From a virus: DNA of 40,321 nt. Below are positions 38,843 through 40,321 of the stretch, in pieces. A program made the position numbers and the translations under genes. Below the pieces are notes generated by a model, which saw nothing but the letters and a program-made list of their open reading frames with translations, was not told the DNA's origin and made no database searches. Position 1 is the stretch's first letter. Every line of letters begins with the position of its first letter. The DNA lies in IMG/VR virus record IMGVR_UViG_3300020000_000035, positions 1-40,321 of that record. One strand, written 5' to 3'.

Positions 38843-40133
38843 CGGAATAAAGCGCGCTGTATGGGTGGTTCATAGAAGGGGAGGAAAAGACGTAACCGCC
38901 TTTAATTGGTGTGTTATGCAACTTCTTCTTAATCCAGGTTGGACAGCATTCCATATTCTACCTACCTACTCACAGGCAAAGAAAGTCATATGGGATAGCT
39001 CAACAAATGACGGCAAGAGAATTCTAGACTACATACCTAAGGAAATTATCGAGGCTAAGAACGGCCAAGAGATGAAGATTCGATTCACCAATGGATCGAT
39101 GTATCAGCTTATTGGTTCGGATAATATCGATAGCCTAGTGGGATCAAACCCCAAGATCATCATCTTCTCCGAATACGCTATCCAATCCCCAGCCGCTTGG
39201 GCTTATTTAAACCCCATTCTAGAGGTCAATAAAGGCTATGCCATATTCATTTCTACTCCTAGGGGAAAGAATCATTTCTACGACCTAGTAACTAAGGCTA
39301 AGACGAATCCTAAATGGTTTTGTGAAGTGCTTTCAGTCAAAGACACAGGCGTTTTATCTGAAGAAGATCTAAAGAGCATTCAAGAAGACAACGGGTTCTC
39401 TGATGAACACATGCAGCAAGAATACTACTGCTCATTCAATCGAGGGATTGAGGGTAGCTATTATGGACGCATCATAGAAAAATCACGGGAAGAAGAACGC
39501 ATCTGCAATGTGCCATATAACCCAAGAAGCCCAGTTCATACAGCTTTTGACCTTGGCTATGGGGATTCTACTTCTATTACTTTCTGGCAGGAAGTTGGTG
39601 GCGAACTGAGGATAATTGACTTTTATGAAAACCACGGTGAGAACTTGGCTCACTACGTTAAAAAGCTCCAAGAAAAACCTTATGTTTATGGCACTCATTA
39701 CTTCCCCCATGATGGTGGTTCAGGTTCTCTACAAACAGGGAGAACCATGCAGGATATTGCTTGGGAACTTGGGATTAAGACCACAGTTCTTGAACGAGAA
39801 AAAGATGTACAAGTAGGCATCGAAGCTGTTCGCACCATGCTAAGCATGTGTTATATCGACCAAACTAAGTGTGCCTACCTCATTAAGTGTCTAGAAAATT
39901 ACCATAAGAAATACAATGAAAAGACGCAAAGCTATAGTGAGACTCCCTATCATGATTGGACATCTCACGCAGCTGACTCCGTTCGAATGATGGCCAACGC
40001 TAGAATACAATTTGGCAGAGGCCCTGGATCAATGACTCCAGATAAACTAAACCAACTCAAATCAAATGCAGGGTTCGGACCTAAAACCGTACCCATGAAT
40101 CAAAGACCAATGAACCCATTTATAGGAATGTAA
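38772..40133 (+). CDS. terL: Terminase large subunit
   Basis: A 453-residue packaging ATPase and nuclease. The ATPase half has a Walker A-like motif HRRGGKD at residues 34-40 and a Walker B motif IIIFSE at 129-134. The nuclease half starts at AFDLGYGDS around residue 258 (Asp260), and an HDWTSHAADSV motif at 394-404 supplies more catalytic Asp residues. It drives DNA into the prohead through the portal. The gene ends TAATG on the J-domain gene, so the two are coupled. Confidence 0.92.
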   Translation: MVLQLDLTFQPRQYQRKIIHALNSGIKRAVWVVHRRGGKDVTAFNWCVMQLLLNPGWTAFHILPTYSQAKKVIWDSSTNDGKRILDYIPKEIIEAKNGQEMKIRFTNGSMYQLIGSDNIDSLVGSNPKIIIFSEYAIQSPAAWAYLNPILEVNKGYAIFISTPRGKNHFYDLVTKAKTNPKWFCEVLSVKDTGVLSEEDLKSIQEDNGFSDEHMQQEYYCSFNRGIEGSYYGRIIEKSREEERICNVPYNPRSPVHTAFDLGYGDSTSITFWQEVGGELRIIDFYENHGENLAHYVKKLQEKPYVYGTHYFPHDGGSGSLQTGRTMQDIAWELGIKTTVLEREKDVQVGIEAVRTMLSMCYIDQTKCAYLIKCLENYHKKYNEKTQSYSETPYHDWTSHAADSVRMMANARIQFGRGPGSMTPDKLNQLKSNAGFGPKTVPMNQRPMNPFIGM

Positions 40134-40321
40134 TGGATTTTTTCTCTCGATGTCGCACAACAGAAGAAGCTAAAACAGTATTTAGAATGCTTTCAAAACA
40201 TTTCCATCCTGACAGAGGAGGAGATTCTAATTTAATGATGGAACTTAAAAAACAATATGAAGGGTGGAATCCAATCAATTTTAATTGGCAATCTCAATTC
40301 CCAGATAACATAGGATTTAGC
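40133..40321 (+). CDS. J-domain protein, N-terminal part (gene continues at base 143)
   Basis: This frame starts at ATG 40133 inside the terminase stop (TAATG) and runs to the window end, then continues at base 143 after closing the circle, for 122 residues in all. It encodes a J-domain: a first helix with EEAKTVFRMLSKHF, the His-Pro-Asp motif at 40205-40213 (HPDRGGD) and helix III. J-domains recruit DnaK/Hsp70. Helix I is short, so this may be a minimal version. A phage J-protein beside terminase and portal suggests host chaperone use in head assembly or packaging. The four-A copy here keeps the frame that the left copy loses. Confidence 0.8.
   Translation, partial: MDFFSRCRTTEEAKTVFRMLSKHFHPDRGGDSNLMMELKKQYEGWNPINFNWQSQFPDNIGFS
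40179..40321. repeat. Right copy of terminal overlap
   Basis: 143 bases matching 1-142, with one extra A in the CAAAAC run. It keeps the J-domain reading frame open, so it is likely the correct version. It shows circular closure or terminal redundancy. Confidence 0.95.

Noticed and set aside
1-40321. tRNA genes, CRISPR arrays, integrase and attachment sites
   Set aside because: No cloverleaf, regular repeat-spacer pattern or recombinase motif was seen by eye. A tRNAscan or HMM search could still find a divergent case.

Overview
The window reads as one complete genome unit of a short-tailed (podovirus-like) Caudoviricetes phage. The first 142 bases recur as the last 143 bases with a single A added, so the sequence closes into a circle, or a terminally redundant molecule, of about 40.18 kb. 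Genes are tightly packed, often with ATGA or TAATG overlaps. The DNA is AT-rich by eye. I see no integrase, DNA polymerase, RNA polymerase, tape measure, tail tube or sheath, no tRNA and no CRISPR array. Family names below come from recognising motifs by reading; no database search was run.

Layout. (1) 38363-40133 and 357-7258: small and large terminase, a J-domain protein that crosses the circle junction, a P22-like portal, small linker genes, scaffold, HK97-fold major capsid protein and a head surface protein. The block ends at a strong terminator (7269-7300). A three-gene minus-strand insert (3627-4328) interrupts it. (2) 7326-15019: an adaptor-like protein, three tandem paralogues, a P22 gp10-like tail hub and a Gln/Met-rich ejection-type protein. 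(3) 15093-18663: an HNH homing endonuclease, then two large candidate ejection proteins. (4) 18717-19996: four small minus-strand genes. (5) 20106-26415: two repeat-rich tail fibres, small accessory genes, a DUF6496-like protein and a small lipoprotein, closed by a terminator at 26420-26452. (6) 26451-28259 (minus): ERF annealing protein, PD-(D/E)XK nuclease and two unknowns. These diverge from a Cro/CI-like regulator across a promoter and palindromic operator. (7) 28638-36002: an early region led by a structured, possibly ncRNA-encoding segment and a winged-helix replication protein. RusA, RtcB RNA ligase, DUF551-like proteins, zinc-ribbon proteins, a DUF2829/Tad2-like protein and many small unknowns follow. 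(8) 36017-38255 (minus): an accessory cassette with a U-box (eukaryote-type E3 ubiquitin ligase) membrane protein, a second membrane protein and a calcineurin-like phosphoesterase.

Host. The U-box protein and the type of winged-helix replication protein point to a bacterium living inside eukaryotic cells. An environmental Chlamydiae member is my first guess and Legionellales an alternative. This is inference.

Most notable: the U-box cassette; a perfect 17-19 bp palindrome (TGTAAAGC-N-GCTTTACA) at three intergenic sites plus one degenerate copy; a minus-strand hairpin-plus-terminator unit in front of the replication gene; a J-domain protein beside the terminase; and RtcB and Tad2-like genes that may counter host defences.
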